A DNA stretch of 64,000 nucleotides from the NCBI GenBank assembly GCA_030066195.1, contig JASJCB010000014.1:1-64000 (forward strand), in the 5' to 3' direction. Source of the stretch: Acidobacteriota bacterium (lineage in GTDB: Bacteria; Acidobacteriota; Holophagae; Acanthopleuribacterales; Acanthopleuribacteraceae). The translations under genes were made by a program, and so were the position numbers. Every line of letters starts with the position of its first letter. The stretch's first letter is position 1. Positions 26,641-35,567 of this stretch are shown here, piece by piece. The notes beneath the pieces are model-generated. The model had not been told where the DNA came from and searched no databases. It saw only the letters and a list, made by a program, of their open reading frames with translations.

Positions 26641-26885
26641 TGAAATAAGAAAGAAAGTCGTTGCTCCGGAAAGAAAGAAACAATGAATGAGGCCATGAAA
26701 TGAGGTGTATCACCAAAAACCCCACGCAAATAGCTGTATTTAGTTGTTAAACTGGAAAAGGAGATGTTTTTCGTTAATCGCGGTAGAAGCATCCGCCGGA
26801 GGCTCTACTCAAAAACAATCAAACCACACCGTGTGGAATGCGTGAGCGTATGTCCTCTTACAGCCAGACCGTGATCCAACATGAT

Positions 26886-27176
26886 TTACCCTGTAGGGGT
26901 TTTGTATTATCAGCCCCAGATTGGCCGACAAGACCCCGTCTTGGCTGCCTATCTGGGGGAATGGGTTCCAAATCCCACCCTACCCCGTAGGGGTTGTGTA
27001 CATGGTTGGAATGGGTGGAACCGGGGGCGTTTTTTCAATCCCAGCAATGTACACAACCCTTCCAGGGTAGGGTGATACATGGGTACCGTTACCCCAGGTA
27101 GGCAGCCAAGACGGGGTCTTGTCAGCCAACCAGGGGCTGGTAATACATAACCCCTCCGGGGTAGGAACCATTTACC
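26886..27176. repeat. Long imperfect inverted repeat (cruciform or hairpin RNA)
   Basis: The left arm (about 26886-27009) and right arm (about 27041-27176) are roughly 80% complementary by eye around a 30-base centre. The GACAAGACCCCGTCTTGGCTGCCTA block of the left arm recurs inverted in the right. Each arm also contains two diverged direct copies of a 25-base unit starting with GTAGGGGTTNTGTA. No protein-coding sense. It could be a MITE-like element or a structured RNA. Confidence 0.75.
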
Positions 27177-27283
27177 CGGATTGGAAGGTGATAACAGGAA
27201 AGAACAATCCACGGTTGACGACACGGCGCATTTTTTCGGCATGTCCTTGCCCGCCTCACCCTTTGTCGATGCGGAGATCCAAC

Positions 27284-27590
27284 TCAGCGTCGTGTTTTCA
27301 TGATTTCTTCGAGCGGCTTATCGGTGAAAAGAAGTTCTGACCACTGGTCGATTTGTTTGACATCGGCCTTGCTGATTTTTGAGGAAGCCCAGTCCGGAAC
27401 GGCGCCGAACTGTCTGTTAACTAAACGCAGAAACAAGTCCTGCTTGCCTTCCAGCTTGCCTTCCAGCTTGCCTTCCAGCTTGCCTTTGCGTTCGCCTTTT
27501 TCTATTCCGCGTCTTTCCCAACTGGTTACGTATTCCATGGCTTCCGCTCCTAATTCTTTAGTCTCAGGACTATACACCACCGGTTCTTTT
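27284..27590 (-). pseudogene. Duplicated C-terminal fragment of the Rpn-like nuclease gene
   Basis: About 95 codons that match the last part of the gene at 27671-28636: KELGAEAMEYVTSWERRGIE is identical and the end EEIMKTRR is identical. The fragment carries an insertion of three GKLE/KLEG units and several substitutions in the middle. There is no start site or nuclease core. It lies directly downstream of the intact gene in the same orientation, so it is a partial tandem duplication or an orphan tail. Confidence 0.75.
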
Positions 27591-27670
27591 ACGGTGAGGG
27601 AATCGGACCGGCATGTACCGGTAGACTATCGCTTTCTTAGGGCACCGGACCCGATCGTCGGCCTGACAAC

Positions 27671-28636
27671 TCAGCGTCGTGTTTTCATGATTTCTTCGAG
27701 CGGCTTATCGGTGAATAGAAGTTCTGACCACTGGTCGATTTGTATGTCATCAGCCTCGTTAATTCTGGATGAGGCCCACTCTGGAATGGTGCCGAACCGT
27801 CTGTTAACCATCCGTAGAAACAAGTCTTGCTTGCCTTTGCGTTCGCCTTTTTCTATTCCGCGTCTTTCCCAACTGGTTACGTATTCCATGGCTTCCGCTC
27901 CTAGTTCTTTATTTAGTTCTTCGCTCAGCTTGTTGTCAAGGTCTTTGGGTACATTCATGACCCAGTCGATGAATAGGGTCAGTTGGGTGATCTGTTCCCT
28001 GGTGTAGTTTCGGGTCAGGGCCATGCGCAGCAGGTTCTTTTTGGCTCGGGCTCGAGTGATTTGCCGGTCCTCGTTATCGCCCGCGTTTTTCAGGGCGTTT
28101 AAATGAGCCAGGATGACGATGGCGAAGGGGTTTTGATTTTCGGCCAGGTCTTCTTCTTTGTGGTCGATCAGTTTGGCGACCTTGTAGTTGAGGCCCATGG
28201 TGGAGCCGTAACCGCCGTAGCTGAAGTTGTCGGGTCGCCAGGTGTCGTCCAAATCGGCCAGGATGGCCATGCTGATGACGCGCTCGTTGTATTTGTCGTA
28301 GATGCGGTAGTTGTAGACGAACATGCGTTCGGGGAAACCCGAATCCTGGTTGACCTGGACCTCGATATGCAGCAGAACCCATTTGGTTTCACCGTTCTTC
28401 ATTCTGACCTTGAAGAGTTTATCGACAAAACGATTGCCCACCTTGTGTTTAGGGGCGATTTGATTGAGTTCCTTGTCCAGGAAGACGGGATCGACGGTCC
28501 AATCGATATCGTCGAATAAGGCGGGGTTGATCATTTGTAGGCAGTGATAGAGCAAGTGATCCAGGATGGTTTTCCAAGGGGAATCGTATTCCAAACTTAC
28601 CTCCACGGTTGATTGATGCTGCCAGGGTTCTACCAT
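27671..28636 (-). CDS. Rpn/YhgA-like PD-(D/E)XK nuclease family protein
   Basis: 321 residues. The N-terminal half carries the core of the recombination-promoting nuclease/putative transposase family: FDDIDWTVDPVFLDKELNQI, then KWVLLHIEVQVNQDSGFPERM with the E-x-Q motif, and VYNYRIYDKY. The C-terminal half holds a variable charged helix (RRGIEKGERKGKQDLFLRM) and a short conserved tail, as in DUF4351-type members. These proteins nick DNA and promote RecA-independent recombination in E. coli (RpnA); some are thought to act in defence. No strong ribosome-binding site is visible before the ATG. Downstream neighbour of the NACHT gene on the same strand. Confidence 0.8.
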   Translation of the reverse strand: MVEPWQHQSTVEVSLEYDSPWKTILDHLLYHCLQMINPALFDDIDWTVDPVFLDKELNQIAPKHKVGNRFVDKLFKVRMKNGETKWVLLHIEVQVNQDSGFPERMFVYNYRIYDKYNERVISMAILADLDDTWRPDNFSYGGYGSTMGLNYKVAKLIDHKEEDLAENQNPFAIVILAHLNALKNAGDNEDRQITRARAKKNLLRMALTRNYTREQITQLTLFIDWVMNVPKDLDNKLSEELNKELGAEAMEYVTSWERRGIEKGERKGKQDLFLRMVNRRFGTIPEWASSRINEADDIQIDQWSELLFTDKPLEEIMKTRR

Positions 28637-28789
28637 GAAGGTTCGGGTTTTGGGAAGGGCTGGCTAGGATTTTGTAGATAATTGATAAAATGTAGGTTAC
28701 GCAGGTAGGCAGATATTGTTTGAGAGAGGTAGTGACCGGGTGTAGATTCGTTGCGATATTGGATGCTGGTTGTGGAGTTGGAGGCCTTT

Positions 28790-31700
28790 TCAGTGTATGG
28801 TCAACGATTTTAAATGTGCCAATGGAGTTCGGTTTATCAACACCCACTGAAGGTATAGATCCTTCAACTGAGCCAAGCCAGCCAGGGGGCTCAGGTCTGT
28901 TACCTTTGAACAATATGATAAGTCGAGTGAGGTCAACTGAGTCAAGCCGGCCAGCGGGCTTAGGTCTGTTACTTTTGAACAAAAAGTCAAATTAAGTTCG
29001 GTCAACTGAGTCAAGCCAGCTAGGGGGCTTAGGTCTTTTACCGTTGAACAACACCTCAAATTGAGTTTGGTTAACTGAGTCAAGCTGGCCAGGGGGCTTA
29101 GGTCTTTTACCTCTGAGCAATTGCCCAAATTGAGTGAGGTTAATTGAGTCAAGCCAGCCAGGGGGCTTAGGTCTGTTACATTTGAACAACCATGCAAGTC
29201 GAGTGAGGTCAATTGAGTCAAGCCAGCCAGGGGGCTCAGGTCTGTTACCCCATGACACTGCTCCAAGTTAAGCTCGGTCAACTGAGTCAAACCAGTTAGG
29301 AAGTTTAGATATGTCAACTTGAAACTGTGAGTCCAGCCAGTCAGAGAGCTCAGATTTGTAAAATAATAAAAACTCTTCAAATGGAGTGTGGTCAATTGAT
29401 TCAAGCCAGTCAGAGGGCTCAGATCTGTGACATTTCCAATCCAGTCTAATTCAAGTAAGGTTAGATTAGAAAACGCAGTTAGAAATTTCAAATCAGTTCT
29501 AGAGTATCTCAAATAAAGTTTTTTCAATTTCATCAACACCTGGGACTCGTAAAATCCTAGATCGTGTACCATTTTTGAACTATTGGCAATCTCTGCTATA
29601 ACACCTGGTCGTTTTTCATCAAAGTACATCCGTAAGGTCCTATAAGCCCTTGCGCTACCAATCAACGCCAGAGTGCGTACGCGTGCCTTCTGTTCTTTTT
29701 GGTTTAGATATTTATTGAAAGTCAGGTAAGGTAACGCCAATTCATCTGCTTCTGCCAATTCTTTGGCATCTTTTACTAATTGGGGATGTACCACTGCTAT
29801 TAAAGCCTTTCCAACTTTATCCCGCACCTCTTGTGATTTTTCCCGGGCCATTTTCTGACATGCCGCAGTAAGCAGGATGAAATAACGCTTCTTATCTTCA
29901 CCCCGACCTGCACGCCTCAACAGCCCTTCGATGAGTTCAATGCCTTCAACTGGACGGGCGAGTCCGGAAGCCAGGATGATTACTTCCCGCCAGGCTTCCT
30001 TCTCGGCGTTAGCCACCAGCGAACCAATCTCTTCGTTGTCCAGTGCCTCTTCCGCTGCATAGAGTTCCTGGAAGGTTTTGTGGGGGAAATCGACTAAGCC
30101 GGGGCTTGGGCGTCGTAAGAGACCGACACGTTCAACAAAGAACCGCCGCACATCTGAGGCCGCCGCATTAACATCCATGGCTTTCAGGCGACCTTCGAAT
30201 CGTCGATCGACTGTTTCCTCTTTGGCCTTGGTTTTGGTATTACGCACCATCCAGAGCGCGAGCGCGCCCAGCAGCCGATTTTTCTGGTCATCTGTCAGAG
30301 AAGGATAGCCTTCCAGGCTGATTTTTCGCTCTGAATCCCGCCGGTAGAACATGGCGCGGCAGGCTTTGTACAGTTCGATCCGATCCGTGGGCAGGTCTTT
30401 GCAGCGGGAGCGGAACAAAGCACAGATCATGGAGCACAACAAGGGATTGGTTGCCAGTTTGCGCAAGGCATCGTTTTCGTGGACGACTTGCTTCAGATCC
30501 TCGGCCAGGACGGGGAGAGAATCGCGCTCTGCCGAGTCATTGATTTCTCGTTGCATGGCCTTGTGCCAGTGGTCAATGAATTGCTCGATATCGTCAAGTC
30601 TCATGTCACGCAGACCGGCCTCTTCAACCTTGAGTCGGTCCAACCAATAGGCGAAGCTATCGGCCGCGTGAATACGGCTGGTGATCAGGAAGCGGCAATC
30701 TGGAAAGGTTATGGTCAAGTCCTCCAGCCAAACGCCTGCGTCCTCCGTACTACCTGACCATTCATCCAGACCGTCCAGCAGTAGGATCGCCCTGCCTTCT
30801 TTCAGTTGCTTATAGACCCAGCCTTCCGGCTTTTGTTCTGCGATCATGGGCACGGTGGTTTTCAGGAAAGACTCGGGGGTCGGCAGTTCGTTGACATCGC
30901 GAAAGCGAAGGAAGATAGGCAGGTGATTGTTCCAGGGAGCCAGGGGGCCGGTTTTCAATTCGGCACGGGCCAGTTTGACCGCAAACCATTGCAAGAGGGT
31001 GGTTTTGCCGGAGCCGGGACCGCCTCGAATCATCAGGCGCGATTCTTTGGCCAGGAGTTCCTCTACCTCGAAGATCTCGGTGCTTGTACTTTTCTCTTCC
31101 TCGTCATCTTCGTCCGGGCTTTCGATTTCCTGCTCCATGGTCAGGGAGACATAGGCGACGCTCAACTGGTAACGCTTGGAACGATTGTCATCCGTGCCGA
31201 AGAGGACGATTCGGTCCAGGTTGCGGGCGACGGCGTCCCGGTAGGTTTCCTCGAAACGGGCTTCATCCCGGTCTGCGCTGGCCTGCTTAAGGCGTTTGAT
31301 TTCTTCCAGAATGGTCTCGGCCTGTTTGGCCAGGGCGGTTTGTAATACCTCGTCCAGATTGCGTTCGCTTTGCCTGGGCATATTTGCCGCGATGTCCACG
31401 ATGATGCGGCAGCAGCGACCCAGTAACTGGTCGTAGAGGTCATCGGCTTCAGCGCTCAGACCGGCCGGTTTGAATAGGTGCTTGCGCAGGGTCTCCGGCT
31501 CCAGGTCCGGGTCTCGAATCATTGCCGGCGGAAGCGATGCCTCGGCCAGGGTTTTGCCTACCCGTTGGATGACCACTCGACTGGTTTGGGGATCGAGCGC
31601 TCTCAAATCCTCGCGGTACAAGTCTTCCAAGGTTTCGGCGATCTGGTCGCTGATGAGGGTGAATTGATGGGCACCCTTACGCCGTGCTCGATAGCTTTGC

Positions 31701-32302
31701 TTGCCGAGCAGATCCTCTATGCTAACCTCTGACTTTTCCGGTTTCAGCCAGAACACGGCAATCTGCCGAGCCGCCTCAGCGCCGATGTTTTCGGTCAAGC
31801 TCTCCAGCAGATCGACGACGCGATCCACCTTATCGTGCAAAACCGCCAGGCTTTTATGTTGAAGCCATTCGGCCAGGGCGGCGTTGCCGAAAACCATGCG
31901 CTGTACTCGGGAAAAGAATTCTTGGATGATGCTCGGAACATCCTCACCATCCGCCAAAACCTCGGCCAGGGCGGACGCCAACATCTCTTGCAGCCGTTCC
32001 TGCTCCCTGGCCCCGACGGAGGACAGCCACTCGGCCAGAACTCGTGCATTGTCGGGAATACTGAAGAACCGGGAGAGCTTTTCTTCCCCGGGCGACAGGC
32101 CCAAGCGAGTCTTCTGCTCCAACGCCGTTTGCGCGGCCCGCACCAGCTCTTCCTCAAACGATTCACCGGCAGCCTCAGCCTCATGATCCTTCAGATCCTC
32201 GGCCAGTTTTTCGGCCCGCCGTTCAGCCAGGGCCTCGGTATCCCGGGATGCCGCGAAGCTGATGATGTAGGCTATGATTTGGGTGATGAAAAAGTTTTCC
32301 AT
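28790..32302 (-). CDS. NACHT NTPase with C-terminal leucine-rich repeats (bacterial NLR)
   Basis: About 1170 residues from ATG 32302 (an ATG at 32326 is an alternative; neither has a strong binding site). Residues 1-415 are helical, with a hydrophobic start (FFITQIIAYIISFAAS) and no known enzymatic effector. The NACHT domain has Walker A GGPGSGKT at 427-434, Walker B LLLDGLDEW near 507-515, and FPHKTFQELYAAEE further on. A helical stretch leads to about nine leucine-rich repeats (from about residue 960). The last six are almost identical 23-mers of the type LSPLAGLTQLTSLDLHGCSNVTD. Bacterial NACHT proteins of this build act against phages. Third gene of a minus-strand run after the PtuA/PtuB-like pair, 116 bases behind it. 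Confidence 0.9.
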   Translation of the reverse strand: MENFFITQIIAYIISFAASRDTEALAERRAEKLAEDLKDHEAEAAGESFEEELVRAAQTALEQKTRLGLSPGEEKLSRFFSIPDNARVLAEWLSSVGAREQERLQEMLASALAEVLADGEDVPSIIQEFFSRVQRMVFGNAALAEWLQHKSLAVLHDKVDRVVDLLESLTENIGAEAARQIAVFWLKPEKSEVSIEDLLGKQSYRARRKGAHQFTLISDQIAETLEDLYREDLRALDPQTSRVVIQRVGKTLAEASLPPAMIRDPDLEPETLRKHLFKPAGLSAEADDLYDQLLGRCCRIIVDIAANMPRQSERNLDEVLQTALAKQAETILEEIKRLKQASADRDEARFEETYRDAVARNLDRIVLFGTDDNRSKRYQLSVAYVSLTMEQEIESPDEDDEEEKSTSTEIFEVEELLAKESRLMIRGGPGSGKTTLLQWFAVKLARAELKTGPLAPWNNHLPIFLRFRDVNELPTPESFLKTTVPMIAEQKPEGWVYKQLKEGRAILLLDGLDEWSGSTEDAGVWLEDLTITFPDCRFLITSRIHAADSFAYWLDRLKVEEAGLRDMRLDDIEQFIDHWHKAMQREINDSAERDSLPVLAEDLKQVVHENDALRKLATNPLLCSMICALFRSRCKDLPTDRIELYKACRAMFYRRDSERKISLEGYPSLTDDQKNRLLGALALWMVRNTKTKAKEETVDRRFEGRLKAMDVNAAASDVRRFFVERVGLLRRPSPGLVDFPHKTFQELYAAEEALDNEEIGSLVANAEKEAWREVIILASGLARPVEGIELIEGLLRRAGRGEDKKRYFILLTAACQKMAREKSQEVRDKVGKALIAVVHPQLVKDAKELAEADELALPYLTFNKYLNQKEQKARVRTLALIGSARAYRTLRMYFDEKRPGVIAEIANSSKMVHDLGFYESQVLMKLKKLYLRYSRTDLKFLTAFSNLTLLELDWIGNVTDLSPLTGLNQLTTLHLKSFYYFTNLSSLTGWTHSFKLTYLNFLTGLTQLTELNLEQCHGVTDLSPLAGLTQLTSLDLHGCSNVTDLSPLAGLTQLTSLNLGNCSEVKDLSPLASLTQLTKLNLRCCSTVKDLSPLAGLTQLTELNLTFCSKVTDLSPLAGLTQLTSLDLSYCSKVTDLSPLAGLAQLKDLYLQWVLINRTPLAHLKSLTIH
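28850..29420 (-). repeat. 69-bp tandem repeats encoding near-identical LRR units
   Basis: Direct repeats of 69 bp at the 3' end of the NACHT gene. CAAGCCAGCCAGGGGGCT-type cores recur at constant spacing on the plus strand. High DNA identity between units points to recent amplification or gene conversion. Confidence 0.85.
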
Positions 32303-32418
32303 TGAAAAATAACCCGATGAACTCATTGACCGGAGCGTTATGGAGATTATAACCCGAAATGAGTTGGGAATGATTCTATGCAAAGACCGGCAAAAAGACT
32401 CTCAGGGTCTCGTGAAAC

Positions 32419-33306
32419 CTATAAGCTGCCGTTGCACCATTCTTCCCAGGCGAGTCCCAGAAGAATACGCTCGTACTCGTTTTCCAATACCTCGATGACA
32501 TAGGCTTCAAAATTGTCGGCCAGGGCCTTTCGAAAAGCACAAAAGGACAGAGATGGAGACAGATCCATGAATGCTTCCCGGAACAAGGTTGAAAAAAGCA
32601 GACGGAAATCACGGACGATTTTTTGCGGCGACTGAAAATAATCTTTGAAGAATGCGTTTAGATCAGCATACTCCTCGATGATCATCAATAGCTGTTCTCT
32701 GAACCGGTCAACCAGGTTCCTGGCAACGGCCGCTCTGAGTTTGATCAATATCGGTCGGTTCAGGTCAATTACCTCTATTGTGACCTTACCCCGGATATCG
32801 CCGTTCCTGGCCATGATCCGGCCGGATGGTTCAAAATGCAGGTGCTCGTCGGGATCATCCAGTTCCGGGTTCAACAAGAGCGGTTGTTCAGCCCGCATCG
32901 ATGCAGCGTCGGCGCGCCGGTCATCCATCGCCGGCGGGGCTTTCACCCGTTGTCCCGCAATTGGAAAGTGGTCCCGTTTAGTATTGTTACAGGTCGGGCA
33001 GCAAAGCAAAAGGTTGCTCCATTCGAAGACCAGCCAGTAATAACCCGGGTGGTCCGGATCGTTCGCAAGCCTGCCCTTGGGCCGATAGTGTTCTACTTGA
33101 GGAGAGGCGCAAGTAATTGTATTTTCACAAAATGCGCATTTGTTAAAGTAGATCTTGTCCAAGGCTTGTTTGACCTGAAGATGATTGTAACGGCTTTTAA
33201 CCCCGGCGGCCTGTTGCGCGGACATAATTTCTTCCAGTTTCTTCAAGGTGGACCCGCTGACCAGAATCGGAGGGGGAGCGTCCAGGTCTTTGGTCACCTT
33301 AATCAC
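32419..33306 (-). CDS. PtuB-like HNH endonuclease (TIGR02646 family)
   Basis: 295 residues starting at GTG 33306. This start is fixed by an AAGGAG seven bases upstream, inside the end of the ATPase gene, and overlaps its stop. The zinc/HNH signature is clear: CAFCEN, then VEHYRPKGRL, then WSNLLLCCPTCNNTKRDHFP. This is the arrangement in PtuB nucleases of Septu systems and in retron-associated HNH proteins. The C-terminal half (about 170 residues) is helical. With the PtuA-like ATPase it would form the nuclease arm of an anti-phage complex. Confidence 0.85.
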   Translation of the reverse strand: MIKVTKDLDAPPPILVSGSTLKKLEEIMSAQQAAGVKSRYNHLQVKQALDKIYFNKCAFCENTITCASPQVEHYRPKGRLANDPDHPGYYWLVFEWSNLLLCCPTCNNTKRDHFPIAGQRVKAPPAMDDRRADAASMRAEQPLLLNPELDDPDEHLHFEPSGRIMARNGDIRGKVTIEVIDLNRPILIKLRAAVARNLVDRFREQLLMIIEEYADLNAFFKDYFQSPQKIVRDFRLLFSTLFREAFMDLSPSLSFCAFRKALADNFEAYVIEVLENEYERILLGLAWEEWCNGSL

Positions 33307-35368
33307 CCGGTTGCTCCTTTTGCTTCTTGTAATCCGCCAGCATGGCCGCGACATTCGCCAGGGCATGGTCCACTTTTTCAGCTTGTTGATGCGCTGACCA
33401 ATTGGCTCTTGGATTGGGCGACGCGCCGCTATGAATCCCGGTAATGTCCTGCATATCGAAAAGCGGCGAGGTCAAAAGCAGATCGGGGGTCATGCCGGCC
33501 AATTCCTCATCGATGCGCACCACATCGCTCAAACCGCTTTCCCTATCCTGGACAATCTTGAGGAATACCGAACCGGCCGGCGCACCGAGCAAAGGGATGG
33601 AACTGTGGGTACTGGCTACAAACTGTACATTGGGGAAATGTTCCGATAAAAGTACCGGTAAGCGCACCTGCCAGTTGGGATGAAGATGGTTCTCCAGTTC
33701 ATCGATCAACACCAAACCGCAAAGCTCGGACGGATCGGTGATCTCCGGTTGACCGGCAAAAAGGCGGATGATCATATCACCGATCATGGCATAGATGCTC
33801 TTGGGCCCGGCGGCCAACTGGCGGTGATCTGCCGGGCGGTCACCGGCCCAAAAGACAATGCGGCTGCGATCATCCAGGGCAACGCGATCCACCTGAGGCA
33901 TTAAACGGCCCAATAGATCAAGCACCAGGTTAATTCTGGCTTCGGCAATACCGGCCTCAGGTTCCCGACCACCCAAGGCCAGAATGCGCTGATCTTTGAT
34001 CCAATCCCGCTCCAGGTCCAACAAGACGCCGCGTTGTTTGAACAGGCTGTAAACCGGAATGCGTTTGGATTTTTCAAAATCCTCCTCCGCCTCGGATACA
34101 AAACGCAACCTGGCCGGACCGTAACCCACGACTCGGTAGAAACCGCCGTAGTGCTTGCCGTCGACGAAGGAACTCAGGTGAGATTGACCCTCTACTTGCA
34201 ATTCCACGGACAGGCGAGTGTTGTTGTCGATGAGCTGTTCGGCGCCTCGGCCTCCGTTCAAAGCAACGGCCAGCGCTTGCAGAAAACAGGTTTTGCCGAT
34301 GGCATTCTCGCCGGTGAGAAAGATCCAAGGCACATCGGCGGGTAGAGCCTCTGCATCCTTGGAGGCCATCGGGCCTAACCCCTCAACCATCCAGCGCGTG
34401 AGCGTGACGGGAAGAACCTTCGATCCCTTGCCGGTCTCGGGAAACTGCCTGGTCGCGGTCAATGGATGAGGCTGGAAACGACGCTGGAATAACAGGTTGC
34501 GCATCTCACCGTTTGACTTCAAGAGGCCGATATCCCGTAGAAGGGCAAACCCCGAGTCTTTGCGACTCATCAGAGGCGACAGGTGTACGTCCCCAAGCCG
34601 GTCTTTAAGGAAGCGTTCGATGTGATCCAACAACGGATCTTCGGCGATAAAAGCCTTCATATCCGGCAGTCGGCCCTCGTTTTGCCCCATCTGCGCCAAT
34701 AATTTCTGAGTGAAGTAGGGATGCCCTCCGGTCCAAGCATAAACGGTTGAAGCAAAGTTCAGATCACCAGCCAACGTTACGACCTGGTCCAGGTTGAAAT
34801 CCTCGAGTTGACAGTTCAGGTACACATTGAACAAGGGGGAGCCGGGGCCTTTTTCGATATGCAACATTCGCGTGAGTGTCATCACCACGGATAAGGAGCC
34901 CCTACCTTCTGAGCTTTCCACACTCAAAGAGTTAAGGGAGCGCAGTGCTTGGAAAAACTCAAAACGATGGGAAGCCTCGACCAGATCTACATCATCCAGT
35001 AACAAAACAAGGTCTTTTTTGCCGGCGGCCTTTTTAAAGAAGCGGACCAGAGCCAATTGATTGTCCACGGTCTCGGTGCCCAGCTTCAACTGATCGGCGG
35101 TTTGCGCTGCCAATTCGTTATAAAACTGCGCCGGCCGCAGACCGCTTGTTGACTGTAGAGGGATATAGACAACCTGGAGGTGATCTTTGGCCAAACATTT
35201 ACGTAACTGGAACAAAAAGGTGGTTTTACCGGTCTGCCAGGAGCCTTGTATGAGCGCGTAGGCGTTACCCTTTTCGACAAGGCGAAGTAACCTTTTTTGA
35301 ATGGAGCGTGTCACTAATATATCCGCATGTTCCTTCTCATTTAAAGGACCGGAATAAACAAAGGACAT
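33299..35368 (-). CDS. PtuA-like OLD/ABC ATPase fused to an N-terminal STAND-type AAA domain
   Basis: 689 residues with two ATPase modules. Residues 1-300 are an AAA domain of the AAA_35/STAND type: Walker A GSWQTGKT at 42-49, Walker B LVLLLDDVD near 120-128, TGGHPYFTQKLL near 213, and a winged-helix-like end (LRDIGLLKSNGEMRNLLF). Residues 320-689 are an OLD/AAA_15-type ABC ATPase: Walker A GENAIGKT at 353-360, signature-like AAGPKSIYAMIGD near 519, Walker B LVLIDELENHLHP near 552, and switch His in ASTHSS. Canonical PtuA has only the second module. GGGAG precedes the ATG. First gene of the defence-like run, overlapping the HNH gene by 8 bases. Confidence 0.85.
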   Translation of the reverse strand: MSFVYSGPLNEKEHADILVTRSIQKRLLRLVEKGNAYALIQGSWQTGKTTFLFQLRKCLAKDHLQVVYIPLQSTSGLRPAQFYNELAAQTADQLKLGTETVDNQLALVRFFKKAAGKKDLVLLLDDVDLVEASHRFEFFQALRSLNSLSVESSEGRGSLSVVMTLTRMLHIEKGPGSPLFNVYLNCQLEDFNLDQVVTLAGDLNFASTVYAWTGGHPYFTQKLLAQMGQNEGRLPDMKAFIAEDPLLDHIERFLKDRLGDVHLSPLMSRKDSGFALLRDIGLLKSNGEMRNLLFQRRFQPHPLTATRQFPETGKGSKVLPVTLTRWMVEGLGPMASKDAEALPADVPWIFLTGENAIGKTCFLQALAVALNGGRGAEQLIDNNTRLSVELQVEGQSHLSSFVDGKHYGGFYRVVGYGPARLRFVSEAEEDFEKSKRIPVYSLFKQRGVLLDLERDWIKDQRILALGGREPEAGIAEARINLVLDLLGRLMPQVDRVALDDRSRIVFWAGDRPADHRQLAAGPKSIYAMIGDMIIRLFAGQPEITDPSELCGLVLIDELENHLHPNWQVRLPVLLSEHFPNVQFVASTHSSIPLLGAPAGSVFLKIVQDRESGLSDVVRIDEELAGMTPDLLLTSPLFDMQDITGIHSGASPNPRANWSAHQQAEKVDHALANVAAMLADYKKQKEQPGD

Positions 35369-35567
35369 GCTTTCTCCCAGCCGGTAAGAGTCAGCAAATC
35401 GAAGATTTGATTCGCCGCCGGTTCAAAATCAGCATTATATCTTACCGTGTATTGCCCGGATTCCTCGTTTAAAACCGAATAAGACCGGGGCAAGCACATC
35501 ATCTTTTCAGCGATTCACAGCTCCGGCAACCTCAATAGTTGCTTGTACTGCGGCTCACTATTCCTCA

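Noticed and set aside
26881..27242. Several 62-97-codon frames on both strands in the inverted-repeat region
   Set aside because: They arise from the repeat's sequence symmetry, lack ribosome-binding sites, and read as prolines and cysteines without a fold.
28850..29420. Regular repeats resembling a CRISPR array
   Set aside because: The units are 69 bp, contiguous and in frame as leucine-rich repeats; there are no variable spacers and no cas genes.
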